Shown: one piece after another, positions 1 to 8,325 of the stretch | Numbering within the stretch: position 1 is the stretch's first letter | Layout of the letters: the number at the start of each line of letters is the position of its first letter | NCBI GenBank assembly: GCA_033722375.1 | Contig: JAWVZB010000005.1 | Coordinates: 1-54,079 of the forward strand | Direction: 5' to 3' | Source: JAWVZB01 sp033722375 | Lineage (GTDB): Bacteria > Actinomycetota > Nitriliruptoria > Nitriliruptorales > Nitriliruptoraceae | Length of the DNA: 54,079 nucleotides | Program-made: the position numbers and the translations under genes | Notes under the pieces: generated by a model | Databases searched by the model: none | The model's input: only the letters and a program-made list of their open reading frames with translations | Told to the model about the DNA's origin: nothing

Positions 1-273
1 CCCAGACCTGCAAGACCCAACCGGACCAGCAGCACCGGACCGGACGGGAGCTCTTTGACAACTGGACAGCGAAACGTGACCGGCGGGCCCGCCAACCACA
101 GCGGTCCGTGCCACCGCACGCACCCACGCCCGCCCCGTCACACCACAGACCACGAGCGGATCCAGCCGAAGTACTGAGTTGCCACAGCCGCGTACGTACA
201 CCGCCCCGACAGCTCCTCCGCGGACATGTCACACCCACCCGGCACAGTGTTCACAACGGCGAAAGGACCCGAC

Positions 274-543
274 ATGACTGCGACCCTGACCCCTGAGAAG
301 CGCACCACCCCAGCCCCGACCCACGGCGGCCAACCCGCGGAGACCGAGCCATGTCCGCTCTGTCTCGACACCGGGTGGGCGGACGCCTGGGAGGCCTACG
401 ACGGCTCGCCGCCACTGACCTGGTGCCCGGCGTGCCTCGGGGCGGGGCTCGAGGACTGCGACACGTGTGACGGCTACGGCGCGGTGCCCGATCCGGTGTC
501 GTGTCCGGCCTGTGACGGGGCACTGTTCCCGCTGACCGCCTGA
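274..543 (+). CDS. Small four-CxxC zinc-ribbon protein, DnaJ central-domain-like
   Basis: The predicted 89-residue protein has four CxxC pairs at residues 27-30, 51-54, 62-65 and 77-80, several followed by Gly-rich steps (CPACLGAG, CDTCDGYG). This is the CxxCxGxG pattern of the DnaJ cysteine-rich domain, so it should bind two zinc ions; no J-domain or other domain is present. The ATG at 274 is chosen because GAAAGGA lies at 261-267 before it; an in-frame ATG at 226 has no such site. Similar mini-proteins occur as stand-alone genes in Actinomycetota and their elements (recalled, not checked). The last 70 bases are antisense to the end of the aminotransferase gene. Function is unknown. Confidence 0.7.
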   Translation: MTATLTPEKRTTPAPTHGGQPAETEPCPLCLDTGWADAWEAYDGSPPLTWCPACLGAGLEDCDTCDGYGAVPDPVSCPACDGALFPLTA

Positions 544-2306
544 CCCACCAGCTCGCCGGGCAGGGGGAACCACCGCAGGCTCTCGAAGTCGGCGCTGTGG
601 GCGGCGGGGGGTGACGGCACCGGCCGGTCACGGGGCGCGGTCAGGATCGCCTTGGCGTCATCCAGGTAGCGGTCCAGATCTGAGTCCGGAGCGGTCCGAC
701 GACGCCGCGGGTACGACATCTCCCCGTGCTCGTAGCTGACGTCGTGGAGGCTCAGCGGCGGCTCGGGCAAGCCGTCGCGGTGACGCCACAAGCCGGAGTC
801 GGCATCGAACGTGTAGTCATCGAGGAGCCGCCAGCCCTCGTCAGCGATCAGGTGGACCGCCGCGAGGATGAACTCGAAGACGGCCTCGCTGATGAAGTAG
901 TTGAAGTTGACGCGGACCCATCCCGGCTTGATGCCTTCGCAGCCGCCGAGGATCTCGCGTTCGAACTCGTGGCTCGTGTCGAGGTCGATCCCGAGCAATC
1001 GGTGGCCGTACGGACCGGCGCACGAGCAGCCGCCCCGCGACTGGATCCCGAACAGGTCGTTCAGGAGCGCGACCACGTAGTTGTGGTGGAGGTAGCGGGC
1101 GTGCGGCACGTCGGCCTGACCGTCGTGGCGCACCTCGTGCCCGTCGCACCGGACGACGAACGACACGATCGAGAGACGGTCTGCATCGTGGCTGCCGAGG
1201 ATCTCGAGGTTGGGGTTGTCGTCCCACGACGCGATCGCTCGGCGGATGAACGACTCCTCGCGCTCACGGATGGTGTCGGGGCCGACCACCTCCTTGAGCT
1301 GGAAGACGAGTCCGGCCCGGATCGACTCGACGATCGCCGGGGTGCCACCTTCCTCGCGGTGCTCGATGTCGTCGAGGTAGCGATGCTCGTCGGGGTTGAC
1401 GTACGCCACCGTGCCGCCGCCCGGGACCGACGGGACGGAATTGGTGAACAGCTCGCGTCGCGCCACGAGGATCCCGGGCGTCCCCGGACCACCGATGAGC
1501 TTGTGGGCTGAGACGAAGATCGCATCCTTGTAGGCGCCCTCGGGATCGTCAGCGGATCCCATCGCGATGTCGACGTAGGGCGCGGCAGCCGCGAAATCCC
1601 AGAAGCTGAGTGCCCCGTAGCGGTGCAGCAGGGCCGAGATGCCGTGCGTGTCGGACAGGATCCCGGTGACGTTCGACGCCGCCGAGAAGCTGCCGATCAC
1701 GAGCGGCCGGTCCTCGTAGCGCTGCAGAGCCGCCTCGAGAGATCCCTGGTCGATGTGGCCATCGGCGTCCTCGGGGATCGCCACGACCTCCGCGATCGAC
1801 TCCCGCCACGGCAACTCGTTGCTGTGGTGCTCGTAGGGGCCGATCAGCACCACCGGACGCTCGTCCTCGGGGATGCGTTCGGACAGTCCATGGCGGCGGT
1901 CGAGGTCAGCAGGGATGCGGAGGTTCAGGACCGCGATCAGCTTGTCGATCGCGCCGGTGGAACCCGAGCCGCAGAACACGACCGCGTGCTCGTCCTCGGT
2001 GGCACCCAGGGCGTCACGGATGATCGCGCGGGCGTCCTCACGGAAGCGGGTGGTCTGCAGACCCGTCCCCGAGGACTCGGTGTGGGTGTTGGCGTAGAGT
2101 GGCAGCACCTGCTCGCGGATGAAGTCCTCGATGAAGGCGAGCGACCGCCCCGACGCGGTGTAGTCGGCGTAGGTGACGCGCCGCGGCCCGTAAGGCCCCA
2201 GCACGACCTCGTCCTCACCGATCACGGCCTCGCGGATCAGCCCCAGGAGCTCGTCGCCAGCGGTGCGGCCGCCCGTCCCGTCACCACGTGCTGTCCCGCT
2301 GCCCAC
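474..2306 (-). CDS. Class V aminotransferase, cysteine-desulfurase-like, long form
   Basis: The 610-residue protein belongs to fold-type I PLP enzymes related to SufS/NifS. Visible landmarks are the PLP-binding Lys269 in AHKLIGGPG with the preceding His, Asp237 (FWDFAAAAP) expected to contact the pyridine nitrogen, and Cys429 in RGGCSCAGPYG, which resembles the catalytic-cysteine region of SufS. At 610 residues it is about 200 longer than SufS; the extra length lies mostly after the Cys motif. The GTG at 2306 is chosen because GGGAG precedes it by 8 bases. No SUF genes are nearby, so a role in Fe-S assembly is not supported; a substrate other than cysteine is possible. Its 3' end runs antisense into the zinc-ribbon gene. 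Confidence 0.85.
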   Translation of the reverse strand: MGSGTARGDGTGGRTAGDELLGLIREAVIGEDEVVLGPYGPRRVTYADYTASGRSLAFIEDFIREQVLPLYANTHTESSGTGLQTTRFREDARAIIRDALGATEDEHAVVFCGSGSTGAIDKLIAVLNLRIPADLDRRHGLSERIPEDERPVVLIGPYEHHSNELPWRESIAEVVAIPEDADGHIDQGSLEAALQRYEDRPLVIGSFSAASNVTGILSDTHGISALLHRYGALSFWDFAAAAPYVDIAMGSADDPEGAYKDAIFVSAHKLIGGPGTPGILVARRELFTNSVPSVPGGGTVAYVNPDEHRYLDDIEHREEGGTPAIVESIRAGLVFQLKEVVGPDTIREREESFIRRAIASWDDNPNLEILGSHDADRLSIVSFVVRCDGHEVRHDGQADVPHARYLHHNYVVALLNDLFGIQSRGGCSCAGPYGHRLLGIDLDTSHEFEREILGGCEGIKPGWVRVNFNYFISEAVFEFILAAVHLIADEGWRLLDDYTFDADSGLWRHRDGLPEPPLSLHDVSYEHGEMSYPRRRRTAPDSDLDRYLDDAKAILTAPRDRPVPSPPAAHSADFESLRWFPLPGELVGQAVSGNSAPSQAGHDTGSGTAP

Positions 2307-2403
2307 GGAGGTTGCTCCCGCCCGGTCGCGGCCACGGTACGACGACGGGGCGCGGCGAGCCAGTGCCCACCGCGCCCCGCGATGCCGGAGGCGACCTCTC
2401 AGG

Positions 2404-3618
2404 TCACTGGATCCACTCGAACTCGAACAGGACCTTCTCGCCGGTGTGGAGGCTCTTGACCTTGACCGGGAACGGCTTGTTCGGCGGTGGGTTCGTGAAC
2501 ACGACCTCGACCTCCCAGTCACCGTTGTCGTTGGCCGTCACCTCCGCCTCGCCGTACTCGGAGTAGACCCAGACGACGGTCCCGGGCTGGGCCGTGCCCC
2601 AGAACACATCCGAGGGGGTCGCGGCGTCCGACGAGCCGTACTTCTGGTTCGCGGTGAACGCCACCTCGGACTCGGGCTCTGGGCGCGTGCCCGTGAACTC
2701 GAACTGGTGCTTGTGGTCGGTGTCGTACAGCCAGGCGGTCACCGTCCAGGTGTGCGTGCCGTACGGGGCGGACTCGAACCAGACCTTCACCCGCCAGGCT
2801 CCGTCCTCGCCCGCCTGGGTCTTCGCCGAGCCGTAGTCGGAGTAGACCTTGACCAGCGCACCGGCGGGCGCGGTGCCCTCGTACACCGAGTAGGGCGGGT
2901 CGTACTCGACCTTGTCGTGGACCTGGATCGCGGTGAACGTCACCTCGGGCGCCGGTTCCGGCTCCGGCTTCGGCTCGCTCTTCTCCGGATCCTTCGGCTG
3001 CTCCTTGGGCTCGGACGTGGCCTTCGGCTTCGGATCAGGTTCGGGCACCTCGCGTGTCACGACGACCTTGTCGTAGCCCCAGCGATCGTCACCGAGGCTC
3101 GCCACCGCCTTGACGAGGTTCTTGCCAGCGTCCAGTGGAACCACCGCGCGGAACGCGGCACCGTCTCGGCTGGCCGGCAGGCCGTTGACCGTCACCTCCG
3201 CAGCCTCGTCGGCGACCCCCTCGACCGCGATCTCCTCCGCCTCGGTCACCGTGCCGGTGGCGGGATGGAGGATGGTGATCTCGACGTCGAACGCGACGTC
3301 CTTCACCGGGGCTACGCCAACATCCCCGTCGTCACCCTTCTCCGCGTGCGGCTCGCTGCCGGTCGCCTCGTCGACGGTCTTGTCCCCGCTCCCCCCGTCG
3401 TCGATGGGCGCGTGGACCACCTCCGGGACCGGTGGGCCGTCGAGCGTGGACGGCAGCACGACGGCCGCCACGGCGACCGCAGCCACGGTGGCCAGGGTCG
3501 AAAACGCGCGGACCGCCAGCAGACGGCGCCGCCCACGGCGAACAACCTGGGCGAGCGAATCGCCCGGATCCACCGGGGGTGCGTCAGCTGCTCGCTGCTT
3601 GAGCTGTTGCTCGAGCAT
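2404..3618 (-). CDS. Membrane-anchored Ig-like repeat protein, putative anti-sigma partner
   Basis: The 404-residue protein has a short cytoplasmic N-terminus, one membrane segment near residues 35-57, an acidic linker, a first Ig-like module, a Pro/Lys/Glu-rich spacer and two similar C-terminal modules, both carrying V-x-V-Y-S-[DE]-Y-G in the same place. No HxxxCxxC zinc anti-sigma motif is visible. The gene overlaps the 3' end of the ECF sigma gene by 35 bases, the usual arrangement of a sigma factor and its membrane regulator. The second of two close ATGs is taken because GGAGGG is 6-7 bases upstream of it. A role as surface-sensing anti-sigma factor is inferred from position and topology only. 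Confidence 0.75.
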   Translation of the reverse strand: MLEQQLKQRAADAPPVDPGDSLAQVVRRGRRRLLAVRAFSTLATVAAVAVAAVVLPSTLDGPPVPEVVHAPIDDGGSGDKTVDEATGSEPHAEKGDDGDVGVAPVKDVAFDVEITILHPATGTVTEAEEIAVEGVADEAAEVTVNGLPASRDGAAFRAVVPLDAGKNLVKAVASLGDDRWGYDKVVVTREVPEPDPKPKATSEPKEQPKDPEKSEPKPEPEPAPEVTFTAIQVHDKVEYDPPYSVYEGTAPAGALVKVYSDYGSAKTQAGEDGAWRVKVWFESAPYGTHTWTVTAWLYDTDHKHQFEFTGTRPEPESEVAFTANQKYGSSDAATPSDVFWGTAQPGTVVWVYSEYGEAEVTANDNGDWEVEVVFTNPPPNKPFPVKVKSLHTGEKVLFEFEWIQ

Positions 3619-4123
3619 CGTCATCCCTCCCCTCGAGGAGTTCCCGGAGGCGGTCGAGCCCCCGCTTCTTGTGGACCTTCACGCTGCCGGTGGAACAACC
3701 CATCAGCGCGGCGACCTCTCGCTCGGACAGATCGGTCACCACTCGCAGGAACACCGCCTCGCGTTGTCGACGCGGCAGCCGCGCCAGGAGGTCGACGAGC
3801 CAGTCCTCGAACTCCGGTGTGAGCTCGTTGTGGCGGGGCGTGAAGCCGAACGCCTCGAGCACCCGACCGCGCTTCGCACGCTGGACGTGGGTCAGCGCGA
3901 GGTTCATCACCGCGCGGTGCAGCCACGCATCTGCGTACCCGCCCCGCTCGAGCTTGCTCCACCGCCGGTAGGCGCGCACGAACGCCTCCTGCGCGAGCTC
4001 CTCGGCGCGTGCCCGGTCTCGACAGATCGACCACGCGGACCGGACCACGTCGGGGTACAGCCGGGCGTACGCCTGCTCGAAGCTCTTCACCGCGCCTCCC
4101 GTCGCTCTGTTCGCACTGGCCAT
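3584..4123 (-). CDS. ECF RNA polymerase sigma factor, SigE-type
   Basis: This is a two-domain sigma-70 family factor. Region 2 is seen in FEQAYARLYPDVVRSAW and EELAQEAFVRAYRRW; region 4 in LPRRQREAVFLRV and the helix-turn-helix GCSTGSVKVHKKRGLDRLR. The last motif is typical of the SigE-family group common in Actinomycetota (TIGR02983-like). The start is uncertain: ATG 4123 gives 179 residues and puts region 2 near the N-terminus, with GGAG 4 bases away. Upstream in-frame ATGs at 4192 and 4186, behind a G-rich stretch, and at 4246 would extend it. It overlaps the Ig-like membrane protein, suggesting translational coupling and probable negative control by it. Confidence 0.88.
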   Translation of the reverse strand: MASANRATGGAVKSFEQAYARLYPDVVRSAWSICRDRARAEELAQEAFVRAYRRWSKLERGGYADAWLHRAVMNLALTHVQRAKRGRVLEAFGFTPRHNELTPEFEDWLVDLLARLPRRQREAVFLRVVTDLSEREVAALMGCSTGSVKVHKKRGLDRLRELLEGRDDDARATAQAASS

Positions 4124-4309
4124 CACTCTCCGTAGTCGCGCCGCTACTTGATAAACCAGCGAGCGCCCCGCTTCGTTGACAGTCATCGGCATCTGCCCCC
4201 CGAGAGCCGCCAGAACGTGCGCTTGCCGCATCCGGTGCTCGCTCATCGCTCGCCGTCACCGTGCGTGAGGGGCGGTAGGGTCGGGCCGGCCGCGAGCGAG
4301 GAAGGCCAG

Positions 4310-5119
4310 ATGTCCGACCCCTACAGCGACTTCGAGAGCCTGCGCTTCGAACGCCCCGCAGAGCACGTGCTCAAGGTGGTGATGGACACGCCGGGGCGTC
4401 TGAACGCGGCTGGGCACGAGATGCATCGGGAGCTCGCCGAGGTGTGGACCGTCATCGATCGCGATCCCGACACCCGGGTCGCGATCATCGCTGGAGCGGG
4501 CGGGGCGTTCTCGTCCGGCGGCGACCTCGACCTGGTCATGGACATGGCCGAGGACTTCGAAACGCGGATCCGCGTGCTACGGGAGGCACGGGACCTCGTC
4601 TACAACGTGATCGACTGCTCCAAGCCGATCGTCTCGGCGATGGAGGGCCCGGCGGTCGGGGCGGGACTGGTCGCGGGCCTGCTCGCCGACGTGTCGATCG
4701 CCGCCAGATCGGCGCGCATCATCGACGGCCACACCAAGCTCGGTGTGGCGGCCGGGGATCACGCTGCCATCGTGTGGCCGCTGCTAATCGGTATGGCGAA
4801 GGCGAAGTACCACCTGCTGACGTGCGAGCCGCTCTCCGGCGAGGAAGCAGAACGGATCGGGCTCGTCTCGCTGTGTGTCGATGACGACGAGGTCCACGCC
4901 CGTGCCCTCGAGGTGGCCGAACAGCTCGCCCGGGGCAGCCAGTCGGCGATCCGCTGGACCAAGTACACGCTCAACAACTGGCTGCGGATGTTCGGCCCAA
5001 CCTTCGACGCGTCGCTCGCGTTCGAGTTCCTCGGCTTCTCCGGGCCGGACGTCCGCGAAGGTGCTCGCGCCATCCGTGAGCGGCGGCCTCCGGACTTCAC
5101 CGGGCCGGCCTCGGAGTGA
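4310..5119 (+). CDS. Enoyl-CoA hydratase/isomerase family protein
   Basis: The 269-residue protein has the crotonase fold. The oxyanion-hole regions are visible as GAFSSGGDLD near residue 66 and EGPAVGAGL near 120. The positions that hold the two catalytic glutamates of classical enoyl-CoA hydratase read Thr and Asp here (DGHTKLGVAAGDHAA), so hydratase activity is not assured; isomerase, hydrolase or another acyl-CoA reaction is equally possible. GAGGAAGG at 4298-4305 fixes the ATG start. The gene is divergent from the sigma gene. A second crotonase lies at 50158-51054 and the two are not close paralogues. Confidence 0.85.
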   Translation: MSDPYSDFESLRFERPAEHVLKVVMDTPGRLNAAGHEMHRELAEVWTVIDRDPDTRVAIIAGAGGAFSSGGDLDLVMDMAEDFETRIRVLREARDLVYNVIDCSKPIVSAMEGPAVGAGLVAGLLADVSIAARSARIIDGHTKLGVAAGDHAAIVWPLLIGMAKAKYHLLTCEPLSGEEAERIGLVSLCVDDDEVHARALEVAEQLARGSQSAIRWTKYTLNNWLRMFGPTFDASLAFEFLGFSGPDVREGARAIRERRPPDFTGPASE

Positions 5120-5172
5120 GAACGCGTCACCCCGGGCACCACGCTCACGACAGACCATGACAGACTGACGAC

Positions 5173-6456
5173 ATGACCCAGACCGACACCACCTCCGAGC
5201 CTCGCTGGGGTCCCACCCAGACCGGGGGTCACGAGCGGCGCCCCGTTCGGACCACCCTGAAGTGGGTCGGGATCCTGCTCGCCGCGCTGGTGATCTACGG
5301 CATCGCGACCGCGGCCTACGCCTCGTCCCAGATCGAGCGGGTCGATGTCGACGGCCTGCTGCGCGGCGGGGGTCCCCTCAACCTCCTCGTGGTGGGCTCG
5401 GACAGCCGCGAGAACCTCTCCCCCGAGGAGCGCAACGAGCTGAGCACGGGCTCCGCTCCGGGACAGCGCACCGACACCATCTTCGTCATGCAGATCTCCG
5501 GCGGGGACGTCGCGCTGCTCGCGTTCCCACGCGACCTGTACGTCGAGCGCTGCGACGGCTCACAGGGGCGGATCAACGCCGCCATGGCGATCGGCGGACC
5601 CGGTTGCCTCGTCGAGACCGTCAGCCGACTGTCCGGCATCCCCATCGACGACTACCTCGAGGTGCAGTTCCTCGGGTTCCGGGACATCGTCAACGCGGTC
5701 GGGGGGGTCGAGATGTGCCTCGACCGGGCGATCCAGGACGACGACGCGGGTATCGACCTCCCCGCCGGCTGCCAGGTGCTCGACGGCCGCCAAGCCCTCG
5801 GCTACGTCCGGGTCCGCAAGATCGACTCGGACCTCGAGCGCATCAAGCGGCAACAACAGTTCCTGGGCAACCTCGCCGACGAGATCCTCTCCCCCGCGAC
5901 GCTGCTGAACCCGCTCAAGCTCTGGAGCACCGCGGGACAGGTCGGGTCCGCTCTGGTCGCGGACGAAGGACTCGGGATGATCGACCTCGGCCGGGTCGGC
6001 TGGGGCCTGCAGGGCCTGGCGGCGGGCGAGGCGGTGTTCGAGACGGTCCCGGTGACCACCGGCAACCGAGGCGGCGCGGCGGTGCTGTTCCCCAAGGAGG
6101 GCGAGGCCGACGCACTGTTCGCCGCGTTCCGGGACGGGTCGATCATGGGACGTGCCGGCGCCAGCGACCTCACCCCCGCAGACGTTTCCGTCCGGGTGTT
6201 GAACGGAGCCGGGGTCTCGGGCCTGGCGGGCCGAACGGCCGACGCACTCCGCACGGCCGGCTTCGACGTCGTCGGCATCGGCAACGCCGACCCGGCCGAG
6301 CGCACCCTGGTGCTGCACCCCGCGGGACGGGAAGCAGAGGCCGCTTTCCTCGCCCGGCAGTTCGGGGCGCAGTCCGGGGTCGAGCCAGAGGTTCAGGAGT
6401 CCTCGGAGGTCCAGGCCGTGACGCTCATCCTCGGAACTGATCTCGCCGAGAGCTGA
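5173..6456 (+). CDS. LCP (LytR-CpsA-Psr) family cell-envelope glycopolymer transferase
   Basis: The 427-residue protein has an N-terminal membrane helix (residues about 25-45), an LCP domain (about 70-230) with LLVVGSDSR, RTDTIFVMQI, FPRDLYV, GRINAAMAIGG and VNAVGGVEMCLD, and a C-terminal LytR_C domain (about 335-425) beginning SVRVLNGAGVSGLAG. LCP proteins transfer polyprenyl-pyrophosphate-linked polymers to peptidoglycan outside the membrane; in Actinomycetota this can be arabinogalactan or other wall polymers. The phosphate-binding Arg and Asp motifs are present, so it should be active. No strong ribosome site is seen at the ATG. It overlaps the convergent sensor-kinase gene by 32 bases. 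Confidence 0.93.
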   Translation: MTQTDTTSEPRWGPTQTGGHERRPVRTTLKWVGILLAALVIYGIATAAYASSQIERVDVDGLLRGGGPLNLLVVGSDSRENLSPEERNELSTGSAPGQRTDTIFVMQISGGDVALLAFPRDLYVERCDGSQGRINAAMAIGGPGCLVETVSRLSGIPIDDYLEVQFLGFRDIVNAVGGVEMCLDRAIQDDDAGIDLPAGCQVLDGRQALGYVRVRKIDSDLERIKRQQQFLGNLADEILSPATLLNPLKLWSTAGQVGSALVADEGLGMIDLGRVGWGLQGLAAGEAVFETVPVTTGNRGGAAVLFPKEGEADALFAAFRDGSIMGRAGASDLTPADVSVRVLNGAGVSGLAGRTADALRTAGFDVVGIGNADPAERTLVLHPAGREAEAAFLARQFGAQSGVEPEVQESSEVQAVTLILGTDLAES

Positions 6457-8209
6457 CCTCGTCGATCTCCGGGATCGCCTGCGGGCGGTCCAGCCGCAAC
6501 ATCCATCTGGTACCGCCTCCCGGCCGAGAGTCGATCCCGACCTCCACCCCGAGGAGCTCGAAGGCGGTCATCGCAGTCGCGAGTCCGAGCCCGAGCCCAC
6601 CGGTCGCGCTGCGGTCAGCCACGCCGCCACGCCGGAAGCTGACGCGGAGGTCGTCGAGGACGTTGTCGGGCAGCCCGGGCCCGTCGTCGCTGATCACGAT
6701 CATGGCGTGATCGTCACCTGCTCGTGCGGTCACGGTGACCGCCGAGTCGGTGTGGGTGGCCACGTTCTCCACCAGCTCACCCAGCCCGATCTGGAGCAGC
6801 TGTGGATCGGCGAGGACATCGACCTCGTCGTCCATCTTCCACTTGACCACCGGCCCTTCCGGATCGAGCCACCGGTCGACGACCGCCACGAGCTGGGAGC
6901 CGAGCGGAACGGGGCGCAACTCGACCTCGCGGTCGCCGAACTTGAGCTGGCGGAAGGTGGTCAAGGAGTGGACGACGCGGTCCAGCCGCTCGACGTGGTG
7001 GTTCAGGCGATCGACGAGCTGCATCCGCCGCTCCTCGTCCAGGGATGGCCAGTGGGTGCGCAGCAGCTCGCTGGCCGCCTTGACGATCGTGACCGGCGTG
7101 CGGAGCTCGTGGGAGGCCGTGGCGATGAAGTCGTCCTTCATGCGGTCGATCTCCCGCTGCCGCTCGAGCATCTGTGACTGGGTGCGGTGCCGTTTCGCGT
7201 GTCCCAGCACGTTCTCGGCCCGCATCGCCAGCAGCTCGAAGGCCTCCAGGAGCTCGGCGCGCACCGCGCCGCCGTTGCGGGTCCCGGCCACGAGGACTCC
7301 CGACACACGGTCGGTCAGCTGGATCGGAACGGCGACGAGGCACGTCAGTCCGTGAGAGCGCACGAGCGGGTCGGCCGCGAGCGGACCGTCCCCAGCCTCG
7401 ACGCAGACGGTGCCACCGGTCCGGACCACCTCGGTCACCACGCCGTCGTCGAGTGGTCGCGGCACCGTGAGGTCGTCGGTGAAGCCCCGGGCGCACCGCG
7501 CGCTGTAGCTCACGGTGCCGTAATCGATCTCGAACAACGCGACGCACTCCATGCCGAGGTCACGCGCAGCTTCGGCGAGCTCCTCGAGGATCTCGTCGGT
7601 GTCCAGCCCTGCCTGATCGCCCGTGCGCGCCACGATGTGGATCAGCTCCGCACGGCGGACAGCCAGGGCCTCCGCCTCGGCCTCACGGTCGTGACGCGCT
7701 CGGATCTGCTCCGACAACCGCTTCACGAGGTACGCCAGGACCCCCAGCACGATGCCGTACCACCCCACCTGGCCGGCGTTCGCTGCTTCGCCCGACCACA
7801 CGACGAGCCCCGCGTAACACCCGGCGAGGAAGAGGAGCAGCCCCAGCTGCGTCCGGCCCGGGTAGAGCGTGGAGAAGTACACGATCGGCAGCGCGTAACC
7901 CAGCACCACCGGGCTGGTGGGCCCACCCGTGGCGGCGACGGCCCCGGTGACCGCCAGCACGACCACGACGGACCACAGCACCGGGACCGCCGAGCCGAAA
8001 CGGCGGATGAGCCCATGCCGGATGGCTTGCGGGGCCAGGAGGATCGCGGGGATCGCGCCGACGAGGACGGCGATCACGAAGCCGACATCGTGGCCGGCCC
8101 ACCCCGGCACGGCCGCCGCGATCAGCAACCCCGCTGCCGCGAGCCAGCTCGCTCGGAGACCGGTCTCGAACACCTCGTCGGTCCAGAGGTCCCACGCCCC
8201 GTCTTGCAC
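6425..8209 (-). CDS. Membrane sensor histidine kinase with GAF domain (orphan)
   Basis: The roughly 594-residue protein has five or six membrane helices in the first 165 residues, a short coiled region, a GAF domain (about 200-335), a HisKA domain with phospho-acceptor His in SHELRTP (about 367) and a HATPase domain with N-box GELVENV, DDGPGLP and GLGLGLA. The second of two GTG codons is chosen because GGGGAGG overlaps the first one (8215) and stands 5 bases before this one. No response regulator is adjacent, so the partner must lie elsewhere. The gene overlaps the convergent LCP gene end to end. The signal is unknown; the Cys residues in the GAF part could suggest redox or ligand sensing but this is speculative. 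Confidence 0.9.
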   Translation of the reverse strand: MQDGAWDLWTDEVFETGLRASWLAAAGLLIAAAVPGWAGHDVGFVIAVLVGAIPAILLAPQAIRHGLIRRFGSAVPVLWSVVVVLAVTGAVAATGGPTSPVVLGYALPIVYFSTLYPGRTQLGLLLFLAGCYAGLVVWSGEAANAGQVGWYGIVLGVLAYLVKRLSEQIRARHDREAEAEALAVRRAELIHIVARTGDQAGLDTDEILEELAEAARDLGMECVALFEIDYGTVSYSARCARGFTDDLTVPRPLDDGVVTEVVRTGGTVCVEAGDGPLAADPLVRSHGLTCLVAVPIQLTDRVSGVLVAGTRNGGAVRAELLEAFELLAMRAENVLGHAKRHRTQSQMLERQREIDRMKDDFIATASHELRTPVTIVKAASELLRTHWPSLDEERRMQLVDRLNHHVERLDRVVHSLTTFRQLKFGDREVELRPVPLGSQLVAVVDRWLDPEGPVVKWKMDDEVDVLADPQLLQIGLGELVENVATHTDSAVTVTARAGDDHAMIVISDDGPGLPDNVLDDLRVSFRRGGVADRSATGGLGLGLATAMTAFELLGVEVGIDSRPGGGTRWMLRLDRPQAIPEIDEVSSRRDQFRG

Positions 8210-8325
8210 CTGCACCTCCCCGTGCCCTCTGTTGCGTGCTTCGACACGCCCCCTCCCAGTTCCTGCCTCCGTTCGGGTACCTGGCTCGCCCCCATCGGGC
8301 CAGACGATCGACCGGAGTGGACCCG

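Noticed and set aside
55..60. TTGACA as a promoter -35 for the zinc-ribbon gene
   Set aside because: No -10 hexamer at a proper distance, and the gene start is more than 200 bases away.
2263..3822. A plus-strand frame of 519 codons opposite the Ig-like protein and sigma gene
   Set aside because: Arg/Leu/Val/Gly-rich antisense shadow with no domain; the minus-strand genes explain the region.
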